Shown: positions 36,243 to 43,003 of the stretch, piece after piece | How the letters are laid out: the number at the start of each line of letters is the position of its first letter | Position numbering within the stretch: the stretch's first letter is position 1 | Assembly (NCBI GenBank): GCA_041658405.1 | Contig: JBBAAG010000019.1 | Location: forward strand, 1 to 43,003 | DNA from: Elusimicrobiota bacterium | GTDB taxonomy: Bacteria > Elusimicrobiota > UBA5214 > JBBAAG01 | DNA: 43,003 nt | Reading direction: 5' to 3' | Program-made: the position numbers and the translations under genes | Notes under the pieces: model-generated | Databases searched by the model: none | What the model was told of the DNA's origin: nothing | What the model saw: only the letters and a program-made list of their open reading frames with translations

Positions 36243-37319
36243 TTACTTCTTATTCTTTAATTTATCTTTTGCACGGTCGACATTCATACTCGCGAGTTGA
36301 TGGTTGGGGTTAAGCTCTAAAACTTTTTGCCAGTAATATATAGCAAGCTCATACTTTTTACTCTGATACGCCTCCTGTGCTTGTATATAATAATCTTTGA
36401 TCAAATCCTTTTGTACATCAGTAAGAACACCTGGTTGCTGCGGCTGTATCACCGTCTTTTTCACAGGTTCACTTTTTGGTACAACCTGCGGCTGTACTTT
36501 CTGTGGTGTTTGAGGGGTTTGTACTGCCGGCACAGGTGCTACTGGTGCTGTCTCTGTTTTCACAGGTTCAGTTTTTATGGGTACACTTATTTTTAAGGCA
36601 CCTTCATCAGTACCGGTAAACAACTCTTCAACCTTAATTTCTTTTCTAAGCTCACCCGAAACAAATGATTCTGAGGTAATAACAATCACAACTCTCCTAT
36701 TCGCCGGTTCACCAGTAATACTATCATTCTCTTTCGCTATAGGATGAGTATCAGCGTAGCCGATAGACTTAAACCGTTTCGCATCAGATTTTTTTCCAAT
36801 AAAAAACTTCACAACACTCGCTGCGCGGGATGAGGACAGTTCCCAGTTTGATGGATACTGTACACTTTTTATTGGTACGGAATCAGTATGTCCTTCAACC
36901 AAAACAACACGATCCGCCATTCCAGGTTGGTTTAAAAGGTTTGATAGACGTAACAGTATTGGCAATGCATTCATCTTTACTTCCGCGCGTCCAACGTCAA
37001 ACATAAGTTTGTCTTTAAGATTTATCTCCACTCCTTGTGGAGTAAGGACAACCTTTACTTCATCCTGTAACTTTTCAGATACTACAGCGTTTTGTATCAT
37101 CTGCGTAAGTTCTTTGTATGTTACGCGGTTTGAAGATTTTTTGTCAGAAAAAAAATCGCTTGCCATCTCGAGTTTAACCTGGTTTATATTAGACACACTC
37201 GCAAGAAAAACAAAGAACGCAAATAACAGTGTTATCATGTCTGAATACGAGAAGACCCATCGGCCCATCTCGTCTTCCTCACCTTTTTTTCTTCTTAAGA
37301 GATCTTCAAGTTCAGACAT
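36243..37319 (-). CDS. motB: MotB stator protein with extra C-terminal TPR domain
   Basis: 358 aa. The N-terminus has one membrane helix with the proton-carrying Asp27 (FSYSDMITLLFAFFVFL), the MotB signature. The OmpA-type peptidoglycan-binding domain is at about 100-215 (VEGHTDSVPI 141-150, NWELSSSRA, GYADTHPIAKEN, GEPANRRVVIVI). A Pro/Val/Gln-rich linker (about 225-300) then leads to a TPR-like unit (YYIQAQEAYQSKKYELAIYY, then WQKVLELNPNHQ), which ordinary MotB lacks. It should anchor the stator to peptidoglycan and, with MotA, conduct ions. The TPR may bind the neighbouring periplasmic TPR protein. It lies 23 nt after motA. Confidence 0.94.
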   Translation of the reverse strand: MSELEDLLRRKKGEEDEMGRWVFSYSDMITLLFAFFVFLASVSNINQVKLEMASDFFSDKKSSNRVTYKELTQMIQNAVVSEKLQDEVKVVLTPQGVEINLKDKLMFDVGRAEVKMNALPILLRLSNLLNQPGMADRVVLVEGHTDSVPIKSVQYPSNWELSSSRAASVVKFFIGKKSDAKRFKSIGYADTHPIAKENDSITGEPANRRVVIVITSESFVSGELRKEIKVEELFTGTDEGALKISVPIKTEPVKTETAPVAPVPAVQTPQTPQKVQPQVVPKSEPVKKTVIQPQQPGVLTDVQKDLIKDYYIQAQEAYQSKKYELAIYYWQKVLELNPNHQLASMNVDRAKDKLKNKK

Positions 37320-37342
37320 TTAAGTATATATCTTGTTACACA

Positions 37343-38176
37343 TTACGCCTTCGCTGAGGAACGGGATTGCGAAATATTTTCTTTGGCATACAACTTTTTC
37401 CTCTGTAAAGGCGACATAAAATGCGAAAGCTGGTCACGTATAAATATAGGATGCCTTTTTTCTATGATATACATCACACCCTGTATCTGCAGATTGCCTA
37501 TTCTCAAGTTAATTTCAGCGTGATGCTCAATCTTATTTCCCATTGGTATAAAAATAACATTTGCTAAAATCAACCCATACAACGTCGCCACTAATGCTGT
37601 TGCTATGAACGGCCCCATTTTTTCAGGGGAATCACCCAATGAACGCAACATAAAAATTAATCCAATCAAAGTTCCTACCATCCCGAATGCCGGAGCGGAA
37701 CGCCCCATTGTACGGAAAACGTAATAATCTATCATCTCACGGTCATATCTGCGGGTAACATTTATCTCTAACGCTTTTTTGATCTCATCTTTCTGGTACC
37801 CGTCAAGTATCATCTTCATCCCGTCATTCAACATGTTTTCATCTTTGTACGTCTTAATCCTGCCTTCCAACCCCTTAATTCCGGTTTGCGCATATATATT
37901 CGCAAATTCGCATATTTCCTCTACTATTTTCAAATTATCAAACTCCTGACGGAAAAACAACGTAAAAAAAGCGTTCATCCCGCGTATAATATGAGAGAAC
38001 GGGTGGGCAATAAGCGTGGCTGCTATTGTTCCTCCGACAACAATAAAAAAAGCTGAGAGGTCAAGGTACAAGCTGTAAACACTGCGATGCGCCGTAGGAT
38101 CCTGGTTCGCAGTAGTTATGATAGCTAGCACCATCAAAAATAATCCTAACGCAATACCTAAAATAGTTGTTGGCAT
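37343..38176 (-). CDS. motA: MotA stator protein
   Basis: 277 aa with four membrane helices (about residues 3-22, 38-58, 155-177, 187-207) and the large cytoplasmic loop that contacts FliG. The segments FIVVGGTIAATLIAHPFSHI, MIDYYVFRTMGRSAPAFGMV and GTLIGLIFMLRSL are standard for MotA/PomA. The end is a long cytoplasmic tail rich in Lys and Arg. A TAGGAG ribosome site lies 8 nt before the ATG. It is cotranscribed with the FliF-FliG fusion, which would be its rotor partner. Confidence 0.96.
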   Translation of the reverse strand: MPTTILGIALGLFLMVLAIITTANQDPTAHRSVYSLYLDLSAFFIVVGGTIAATLIAHPFSHIIRGMNAFFTLFFRQEFDNLKIVEEICEFANIYAQTGIKGLEGRIKTYKDENMLNDGMKMILDGYQKDEIKKALEINVTRRYDREMIDYYVFRTMGRSAPAFGMVGTLIGLIFMLRSLGDSPEKMGPFIATALVATLYGLILANVIFIPMGNKIEHHAEINLRIGNLQIQGVMYIIEKRHPIFIRDQLSHFMSPLQRKKLYAKENISQSRSSAKA

Positions 38177-38193
38177 AAACTCGACTCCTACCT

Positions 38194-39024
38194 TTACCTT
38201 CTCTTACCGTATCTCAACAATGCGCGTTTAACTTCTTCCATTTCAGGATCCAGTTTCAATGCAGACTCCCACGAATTAACCGCAGCTTCAGTATCTCCTA
38301 ATGTATAAAAAATTGATCCTTGCAATGCATACCCTAATGACGTTTCCTGTGTCATCAACGATCTTTGAACGGTCTTTAACGCATCATAATACTTTTTTGA
38401 ATAGAACAATTTTTGGGTTTCATGCAAATCTTTAAGCACGTCTTTACTTATAGGTTTACCTCCGGATGATTTGTTGTCCATCTGTTTACTAAGATACTCA
38501 TCCGCTTCCTTTGCGCGTTCTTCTGCTGACTTATTATCCTGCTGTGGTTTCTGCTGTTGCTGCGTTGGTTTAACATTTTTATTCGGCATCTCGATACTCA
38601 TATCCACGTACTGCGGATCAACTAAAATATCTATCTCATTATCCTTATCCTTACTTTGAATATGTACGTACTGCTGTTTCTTACCATCAACCGTAACTGT
38701 TTCCATAATACCTTTATCTTTTAGAACATCAGTACCTCCGGCAGTATTACCTTTTGCAGTGGAACTCTTCAACTCGCTTGATAATACGCGGTAATTACTT
38801 TCAAACATCATCTCCAGCATATCCGCGCGTATTGTAAAACTTGAGATCTCAGCCTGAAAAATATCGTTCTGCATTTTTAACCGTTCTACCTGCTGCGTTA
38901 AATCAACAATTTTACGTTCAAACGCAGCAAGTTGCTCATCCGTAGCACCTACCGCGGGTATACTACTGCCTACTATTAAAGCAATACTACAAAGTAAAAT
39001 TAAAACGTAGTATCGATAATTCAT
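38194..39024 (-). CDS. Exported coiled-coil/TPR protein of the motor operon
   Basis: 276 aa from the ATG at 39024, which has GGTGG 8 nt upstream; a TTG at 39039 would add five residues. A signal peptide or anchor (residues 1-28, ending PAVGA) leads to a coiled coil (about 30-80, QLAAFERKIVDLTQQVERLK) and a Gln/Lys-rich linker, then two C-terminal TPR-like units (YSKKYYDALKTVQRSL; YTLGDTEAAVNSWESALKLD). No known family is evident. Its start overlaps the upstream CsgG-like gene by 38 bases and motA follows after 17 nt. It is likely periplasmic and may link the outer-membrane part to MotB. Confidence 0.8.
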   Translation of the reverse strand: MNYRYYVLILLCSIALIVGSSIPAVGATDEQLAAFERKIVDLTQQVERLKMQNDIFQAEISSFTIRADMLEMMFESNYRVLSSELKSSTAKGNTAGGTDVLKDKGIMETVTVDGKKQQYVHIQSKDKDNEIDILVDPQYVDMSIEMPNKNVKPTQQQQKPQQDNKSAEERAKEADEYLSKQMDNKSSGGKPISKDVLKDLHETQKLFYSKKYYDALKTVQRSLMTQETSLGYALQGSIFYTLGDTEAAVNSWESALKLDPEMEEVKRALLRYGKRR

Positions 39025-40084
39025 AATATAATCCACCAACCTTAACCCTTATATCAGTTGTCCCGGATTTAAGCATAATTTCGTATAAAGATACATACGA
39101 AACACCCAATCCCAACGAAATATTTTCTGCAATATCAGTCTCTACTCTGACTCCTAAAACATCAAACATCCTTAACTTCTCGACATCCCACCCGCATATT
39201 TTCCCGAAATTAAACTCAGTTGCCAGAATATCACGCTTTGGTGTTCCGGGTTTGCGTTTCACGGAAATCAGAGGCAACCTTATTCCCACACGTCCATAAG
39301 GATTGAACGACCCTGCATTTTTACTCATTGATACCATCGTCTGTGGTACTATGGTTGATTCAATCCCACTGTAAAGATATAATGCTCCAGCAGTAAAAGT
39401 AACCTTTGCAGTTTCACTGAACACCGTTTTTAAAGATATTCTGCCATCAAAGGATATGTAATTAACAAATGGCGGTACAGCTATCTGCCCGCTGGAAGCT
39501 GTCTCTCCAATCTGCATCCCACCAAAACCAATACCAAAATCCGTACCAAAACTCGGTTGTGTGTTAGCAGTTGAAATCTGGCTCGTAAAATCATTACTCC
39601 ACACAACACTTAACGATTCAGTATCCACTATCCTCAGGTTAAGATATACCGCTGTGTCTGTCAACAAAAAATCGCCTTCTAAAAACCCGTCAAATCTCAA
39701 CTTACGGCTGGCTTCCTTAATTTCTTCAGTTGACTGGAATCCGGAAGTAAATTTAAAAACATTATCTTTTGTGGTGATACGCATAGGCCGTACTTCTGGT
39801 GAATATATCAACGTCGGACGCTGGACTTTAAGAAAAGAGGATATAACCTTGCCTTCAATTTGCTTTGCCACAGCGTCATTAACATTAGTTTTGTCTGTAC
39901 GTATTGTATAAAGCACAACACGTTTTACGTCTTGTTTGAGCTCAGCTATTTTTTCAGGAAACGGCGCCAGCGCGGTATCTATTTTAGAGATAATCTCATC
40001 GTTAGTCAAACATTGAGCATTAACACTTGTAAATAATATTGTTAAAGACAGAAATATCAGTACAGCAAAACTTTTCTTTACCAT
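38987..40084 (-). CDS. Exported CsgG/FlgO-like protein with beta-rich C-terminus
   Basis: 365 aa with a signal peptide (residues 1-23, ending VNAQC). The N-terminal half resembles the CsgG/FlgO fold: VKRVVLYTIRTDKT, AKQIEGKVISSF, then LRFDGFLEGDFLLTDTAVYL and RIVDTESLSVVWSNDF, the pattern of a membrane-associated ring or pore subunit. The C-terminal half is Gly- and beta-rich (GVRVETDIAENISLGLGVSY, YYELSILRFNFTL), ending in Phe-x-Leu like outer-membrane beta barrels. FlgO/FlgT are outer-membrane flagellar proteins of Vibrio. The assignment is by pattern only. It lies 51 nt after the FliF-FliG fusion gene. Confidence 0.65.
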   Translation of the reverse strand: MVKKSFAVLIFLSLTILFTSVNAQCLTNDEIISKIDTALAPFPEKIAELKQDVKRVVLYTIRTDKTNVNDAVAKQIEGKVISSFLKVQRPTLIYSPEVRPMRITTKDNVFKFTSGFQSTEEIKEASRKLRFDGFLEGDFLLTDTAVYLNLRIVDTESLSVVWSNDFTSQISTANTQPSFGTDFGIGFGGMQIGETASSGQIAVPPFVNYISFDGRISLKTVFSETAKVTFTAGALYLYSGIESTIVPQTMVSMSKNAGSFNPYGRVGIRLPLISVKRKPGTPKRDILATEFNFGKICGWDVEKLRMFDVLGVRVETDIAENISLGLGVSYVSLYEIMLKSGTTDIRVKVGGLYYELSILRFNFTL

Positions 40085-40135
40085 CCTGCACCCACTCTTT
40101 CAAAAAAATATAACAATTAAATTAATATACGGATA

Positions 40136-42034
40136 TCAATTCCCGATATCAATTTTTCCGGCCTTTACTAGTTCGCGTATCTTTGACGTAACAACTCTCC
40201 GCGCTCTGTATATTTCGTCAACCGACAATCCATCTTCCTCTGCACGCTTTATCCCGTCACTAACAATAATCCTTGCCCGTCCGGGAAGGTTGATCAACAC
40301 CTTTTCTTTAACACCCTCACTTGCGCTGGTCAACGATTTTATCAGTATTTCACGGTCAATATCATTTACAAGATTTGATAACGTACGGTCCGGCAATTGC
40401 GGAAGTTTATCAAAACTTACATAAACTTTACGCAGTTTTTCCGCCATCGCGCTATCTTGGGCTGTTATAGTATCCAATATCTGTTGTTCCATATCCGGTG
40501 ATGATTGTTCAAGTATGTTTATCAACGCTTCCACACCATCAAGTGTCACGTTCCTTAGTTTTTCAACTTCAATTGCTTTCTGTGCAAGCTTTGCTGCGGT
40601 CTCGCGGTATGCAGATATCGGTAAATTTCTGATTTTACCCATCTCCAACGGCACCTGTACACGAATATTATCCGGTAACTCATTTAATAATCCCGCAGCG
40701 ATATCGGGTGTTAGTTGGGCAAGTATTAAAGCTATTACCGACACAGGTTCTTCCCGAACGATATGAAATATCTGGTGGGGGTTTAATGGTTTAAGAAAAT
40801 CAAAGAAACTACTGTTTTCTTCCCGCTGCTGCGCGTCACCAGTACCTCCAGCAACTTCCGCACCTTCAGCAGTATTAACTGCTTGGGTTTTATGGAATTC
40901 CTCATAAAACTTTTTAAATAATGTAATAACTTCTTGTTCCTCATAACTTGTCACCTGAGGCGCCTTTTGATCCACCTTTGCTAAAATATCATTCGGCATA
41001 TAAGAAGCTAAGACTTTTACTTCCCTGGGATTAACGGCTTTAAGAAATGTCGCTATATCCACCACTCCTTTTTCTTCGTCATAATTAACCCATCCGGTAA
41101 ATATTTCACTTGAAAGCTTAGGATTACTCTCAATCGTCGTAATCATCAAGCGTTTAAGTTCGTTAAACGAACTTTTATCCGGGAATACGTTTACTTCAGA
41201 TGATGGCATAAGTTCATTAAATCCTCCGCGTGATAATGAAGGAACATGGATATTAGGTTCATTTCCCTGCGATAAATTCTGTTGCGGGTCAATCGTAATC
41301 CTTGGATTATAATATCCCCCGGGATATTCCTGCTGCGGTATAGGCTTGGGTTTCATAAAATTCAATACTTGCATCACAACTACCATTAACAGTACAAAAC
41401 CCGCAAATATTGCGAACGTTATTATATACGGGAACATATTCTGCCACATTTCGGAACGTTCGCGTTCCTTTTTCTCGACAGCAGTTTCACCAGTTTGTAC
41501 TTCCGGAAACAACATTTTCTTTATCGTTAAACGGTCACCACGGATTATATCAAACCCGGTTTGGTTTTTGACTAAAGTCTCAACAAACGCTTTGTCCTGG
41601 TCATTAAACACTTTTTCATCTACCAGAACAGTTACTTCCAGATACTGAATCCTGTAACGATCCATCAGGATTGACTCTTGGGAAACAGGTTCAGCAGGCT
41701 GTTTTGGCACTACCGGCGCTGCCTGCATAGGTAATCCCGGAAGATCTTCAACTTGCGGAGCTTCCTGCTTGGCAGGCTGAGGGGTTTCAGTTCTGGGAAT
41801 AACTCTTGCGATATTGGCTTTCACACTGACAATATACGTACTTTTTTTGTAGTATTTGCTCAGCATATCTTCTATTTGCACTTGTATAGATTCAGCTATG
41901 GCAGATTCCCGGCGGATAATTTCAAGATCCTGGCTGTCATTTACAGGCGGAGCATATAACGGATTAACCGCAAGAGTTGTTAAACATATAAAGGTAAAGA
42001 CTATATATCTAGAAATTTTCATCATAAAACACAT
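40136..42034 (-). CDS. FliF(C-terminal)-FliG fusion rotor protein
   Basis: 632 aa. Residues 8-28 are a membrane or signal helix. Residues 35-178 resemble the RBM3 domain of FliF, including its end (VETLVKNQTGFDIIRGDRLT), with a Pro-rich insert at 80-118. A membrane helix (200-227) follows, then a FliF-type FliG-binding tail (LMITTIESNPKLSSEIFTGW, 296-315). From about 325 it matches FliG throughout: an N-like part (325-382), the middle domain (FFDFLKPLNPHQIFHIVREE then PVSVIALILAQL) and the C-terminal torque domain (LPDRTLSNLVNDIDREIL, DGIKRAEEDGLSVDEI). The YscJ-like RBM1/RBM2 part of FliF is absent. The EHPQ motif for FliM is EEPV. The start could also be Met4 or Met5. It opens an operon with motA and motB. 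Confidence 0.88.
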   Translation of the reverse strand: MCFMMKISRYIVFTFICLTTLAVNPLYAPPVNDSQDLEIIRRESAIAESIQVQIEDMLSKYYKKSTYIVSVKANIARVIPRTETPQPAKQEAPQVEDLPGLPMQAAPVVPKQPAEPVSQESILMDRYRIQYLEVTVLVDEKVFNDQDKAFVETLVKNQTGFDIIRGDRLTIKKMLFPEVQTGETAVEKKERERSEMWQNMFPYIITFAIFAGFVLLMVVVMQVLNFMKPKPIPQQEYPGGYYNPRITIDPQQNLSQGNEPNIHVPSLSRGGFNELMPSSEVNVFPDKSSFNELKRLMITTIESNPKLSSEIFTGWVNYDEEKGVVDIATFLKAVNPREVKVLASYMPNDILAKVDQKAPQVTSYEEQEVITLFKKFYEEFHKTQAVNTAEGAEVAGGTGDAQQREENSSFFDFLKPLNPHQIFHIVREEPVSVIALILAQLTPDIAAGLLNELPDNIRVQVPLEMGKIRNLPISAYRETAAKLAQKAIEVEKLRNVTLDGVEALINILEQSSPDMEQQILDTITAQDSAMAEKLRKVYVSFDKLPQLPDRTLSNLVNDIDREILIKSLTSASEGVKEKVLINLPGRARIIVSDGIKRAEEDGLSVDEIYRARRVVTSKIRELVKAGKIDIGN

Positions 42035-42072
42035 TTTATCCAGTTAATAAATTCATCTTCGCATATTTGGTA

Positions 42073-42101
42073 ATAATATAACATACCATTTACCAAGTCA
42101 A
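42073..42101 (-). promoter_or_regulatory. Promoter of the motor operon
   Basis: On the minus strand TTGACT (42096-42101) is followed after exactly 17 nt by TATTAT (42073-42078), 38 bases before the first ATG of the fusion gene at 42034. It begins just after the stop of the alkaline phosphatase gene, so the motor genes can be transcribed independently of that gene. Confidence 0.65.
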
Positions 42102-42113
42102 GCATTGATAAAG

Positions 42114-43003
42114 CTATTTTCCACCAGTTTTAGTTCCTCCCGCTTGTGACAGGGCTTGAAAAATTATATTCGCAACACAAGTGTTATCATGCATACCCCT
42201 TAGTTGTTCAGCCCCTGGGCCGATACCAAATAGCATTAATGGCGCAGAAGTATGTTCTTTTCCTATCCAATGAATATTCTTCAATTGCTTGAGTTCTTCA
42301 AGCTCTTCCGGTTTTTTGTACTTATACGGATAGTCAAACACCGGCGAACCGGTTTCATGGTCAGCTGTTACTATCAGCAAAGTATCCGGATTCCTTTTGA
42401 TATACTGCTCGACAACGCTTATGGTATTATCAAACTCTAACAGTTCATCAACTAACCTCTTCGCGTCATTAATATGCGCAGCATGATCAATCCTTGCTCC
42501 TTCAATCATAAGAAAGAAACCGTCTTCATCACGTGAGAGAATCTCCAGTGCTTTTATTGTCATATCAACTAATGACGGTACTGTTGACGCACGGGTTTGG
42601 TAATAGTCTACTTCTTTTTCCGAAAACAATCCTAGTGCCAGCGCAACCTTACCAGCATTAATTTTATTTAGTTCATCCTTAGTTCTCGCGACGATATACC
42701 CTGCATTAATAAAATCCTGGATTTTATCACTCCCGCCTTCCTTTGCCTTAAAACTTTCCGCACCTCCGCCAAACAGGACATTAATTTTTTTTGCAAGAAA
42801 CTGTTCCGGAATTTTATCTTTCATTTTTCTGCTGACAACATGCGCACCGAACCCTGACGGCGTAGCACCAACAATAGTGTCAGTGGTCACAAGCCCAACA
42901 CGCTTGCCCAATTTCTGTGCGCGTTCAAGCACAGATTCCAAGACAATACCATCAACATCAACACCAAGCGCGCCATTTGTGGTTTTTACACCGGTAGCCA
43001 TTG
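42114..43003 (-). CDS. Alkaline phosphatase, N-terminal part beyond the right edge
   Basis: 295 residues are seen from an internal Met, plus a partial codon; the frame is open to the right edge, so the true start, signal peptide and the nucleophile Ser lie outside. The first visible residues MATGVKTTNGALGVD directly follow the Ser-Ala-Thr nucleophile motif in the PhoA family. Later motifs are LMIEGARIDHAAHINDA (metal site) and TADHETGSP (metal site). It releases phosphate from organic phosphates and is normally periplasmic. Its C-terminus GGTKTGGK is Gly/Lys-rich. It lies 79 bp upstream of the motor operon, with its own transcription unit. Confidence 0.93.
   Translation of the reverse strand, partial: MATGVKTTNGALGVDVDGIVLESVLERAQKLGKRVGLVTTDTIVGATPSGFGAHVVSRKMKDKIPEQFLAKKINVLFGGGAESFKAKEGGSDKIQDFINAGYIVARTKDELNKINAGKVALALGLFSEKEVDYYQTRASTVPSLVDMTIKALEILSRDEDGFFLMIEGARIDHAAHINDAKRLVDELLEFDNTISVVEQYIKRNPDTLLIVTADHETGSPVFDYPYKYKKPEELEELKQLKNIHWIGKEHTSAPLMLFGIGPGAEQLRGMHDNTCVANIIFQALSQAGGTKTGGK

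Noticed and set aside
36243..38176. MotA/MotB as the ZorA/ZorB pair of a Zorya defence system
   Set aside because: MotA has normal size and no long cytoplasmic tail of ZorA type, no ZorC, ZorD or ZorE follows, and a FliG-like rotor gene is in the same operon.
39025..39039. TTG start five codons upstream for the coiled-coil/TPR protein
   Set aside because: The ATG at 39024 has a GGTGG site at good distance and gives a cleaner signal peptide.

Overview
The window is from an uncultured-type, Gram-negative (diderm) bacterium with moderate GC. Evidence for a diderm envelope is a CsgG/FlgO-like exported protein with a beta-rich C-terminus, an OmpA-type MotB and many signal-peptide proteins. Gene content (GldA/F/G-DUF4340 exporter, NuoE/NuoF plus a GltD-fused NuoG-like protein, very long modular exoprotein, DUF6785-like membrane protein, PdxJ) resembles candidate phyla such as Elusimicrobiota, Firestonebacteria or Omnitrophota. 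That placement is only a guess. I see no rRNA, tRNA, CRISPR array, insertion sequence or phage gene.

Layout. (1) 1-9489, minus: the first 3163 codons of a giant secreted protein that runs off the left edge. It consists of about 18-20 modules of ~100 aa, then a 'SPDGDNVND'/FlgD-like segment and carboxypeptidase-regulatory-like repeats. (2) 9626-11624, minus: an exported protein of unknown function, an ECF sigma factor, and a membrane anti-sigma factor whose outer domain is a glycogen-binding (CBM48/AMPK-type) module. The promoter of this operon and that of the giant gene share a 25-bp element (23/25 identical), so the two units are probably co-regulated. (3) 11739-22484, minus: DJ-1-like protein, a GldA/GldF/GldG/DUF4340 ABC system, then NuoE, NuoF and a 1080-aa 2Fe-2S/GltD/NuoG-like protein that together look like an electron-bifurcating NADH/NADPH/ferredoxin enzyme of the Sporomusa-type Nfn (Stn) class. 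(4) 22609-27388, plus: DUF502 membrane protein, GAF-PAS histidine kinase, DUF167 protein, glutamine synthetase, RadC. (5) 27380-35304, minus: two membrane proteins, pdxJ, a degenerate UshA-like protein, glmM, a 29-aa CdaR-like microprotein, cdaA, folP. (6) 35395-42034, minus: a YycJ-type hydrolase and a five-gene motor operon. (7) 42114-43003, minus: alkaline phosphatase, cut by the right edge.

The most unusual system is the motor operon. Its first gene encodes a single polypeptide joining the end of FliF (RBM3-like periplasmic domain, membrane helix, FliG-binding tail) to a whole FliG-like protein. It is followed by a CsgG/FlgO-like outer-membrane candidate, a coiled-coil/TPR periplasmic protein, MotA, and a MotB that carries an extra C-terminal TPR. 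The large YscJ-like part of FliF is missing, the FliM-binding EHPQ motif of FliG is degenerate, and no FliM, export or filament gene is nearby. This suggests a reduced rotary motor that spans the envelope and is not a standard flagellum. A second notable item is the 29-aa membrane peptide between cdaA and glmM, exactly where the c-di-AMP regulator CdaR normally lies; it resembles only the membrane anchor of CdaR.
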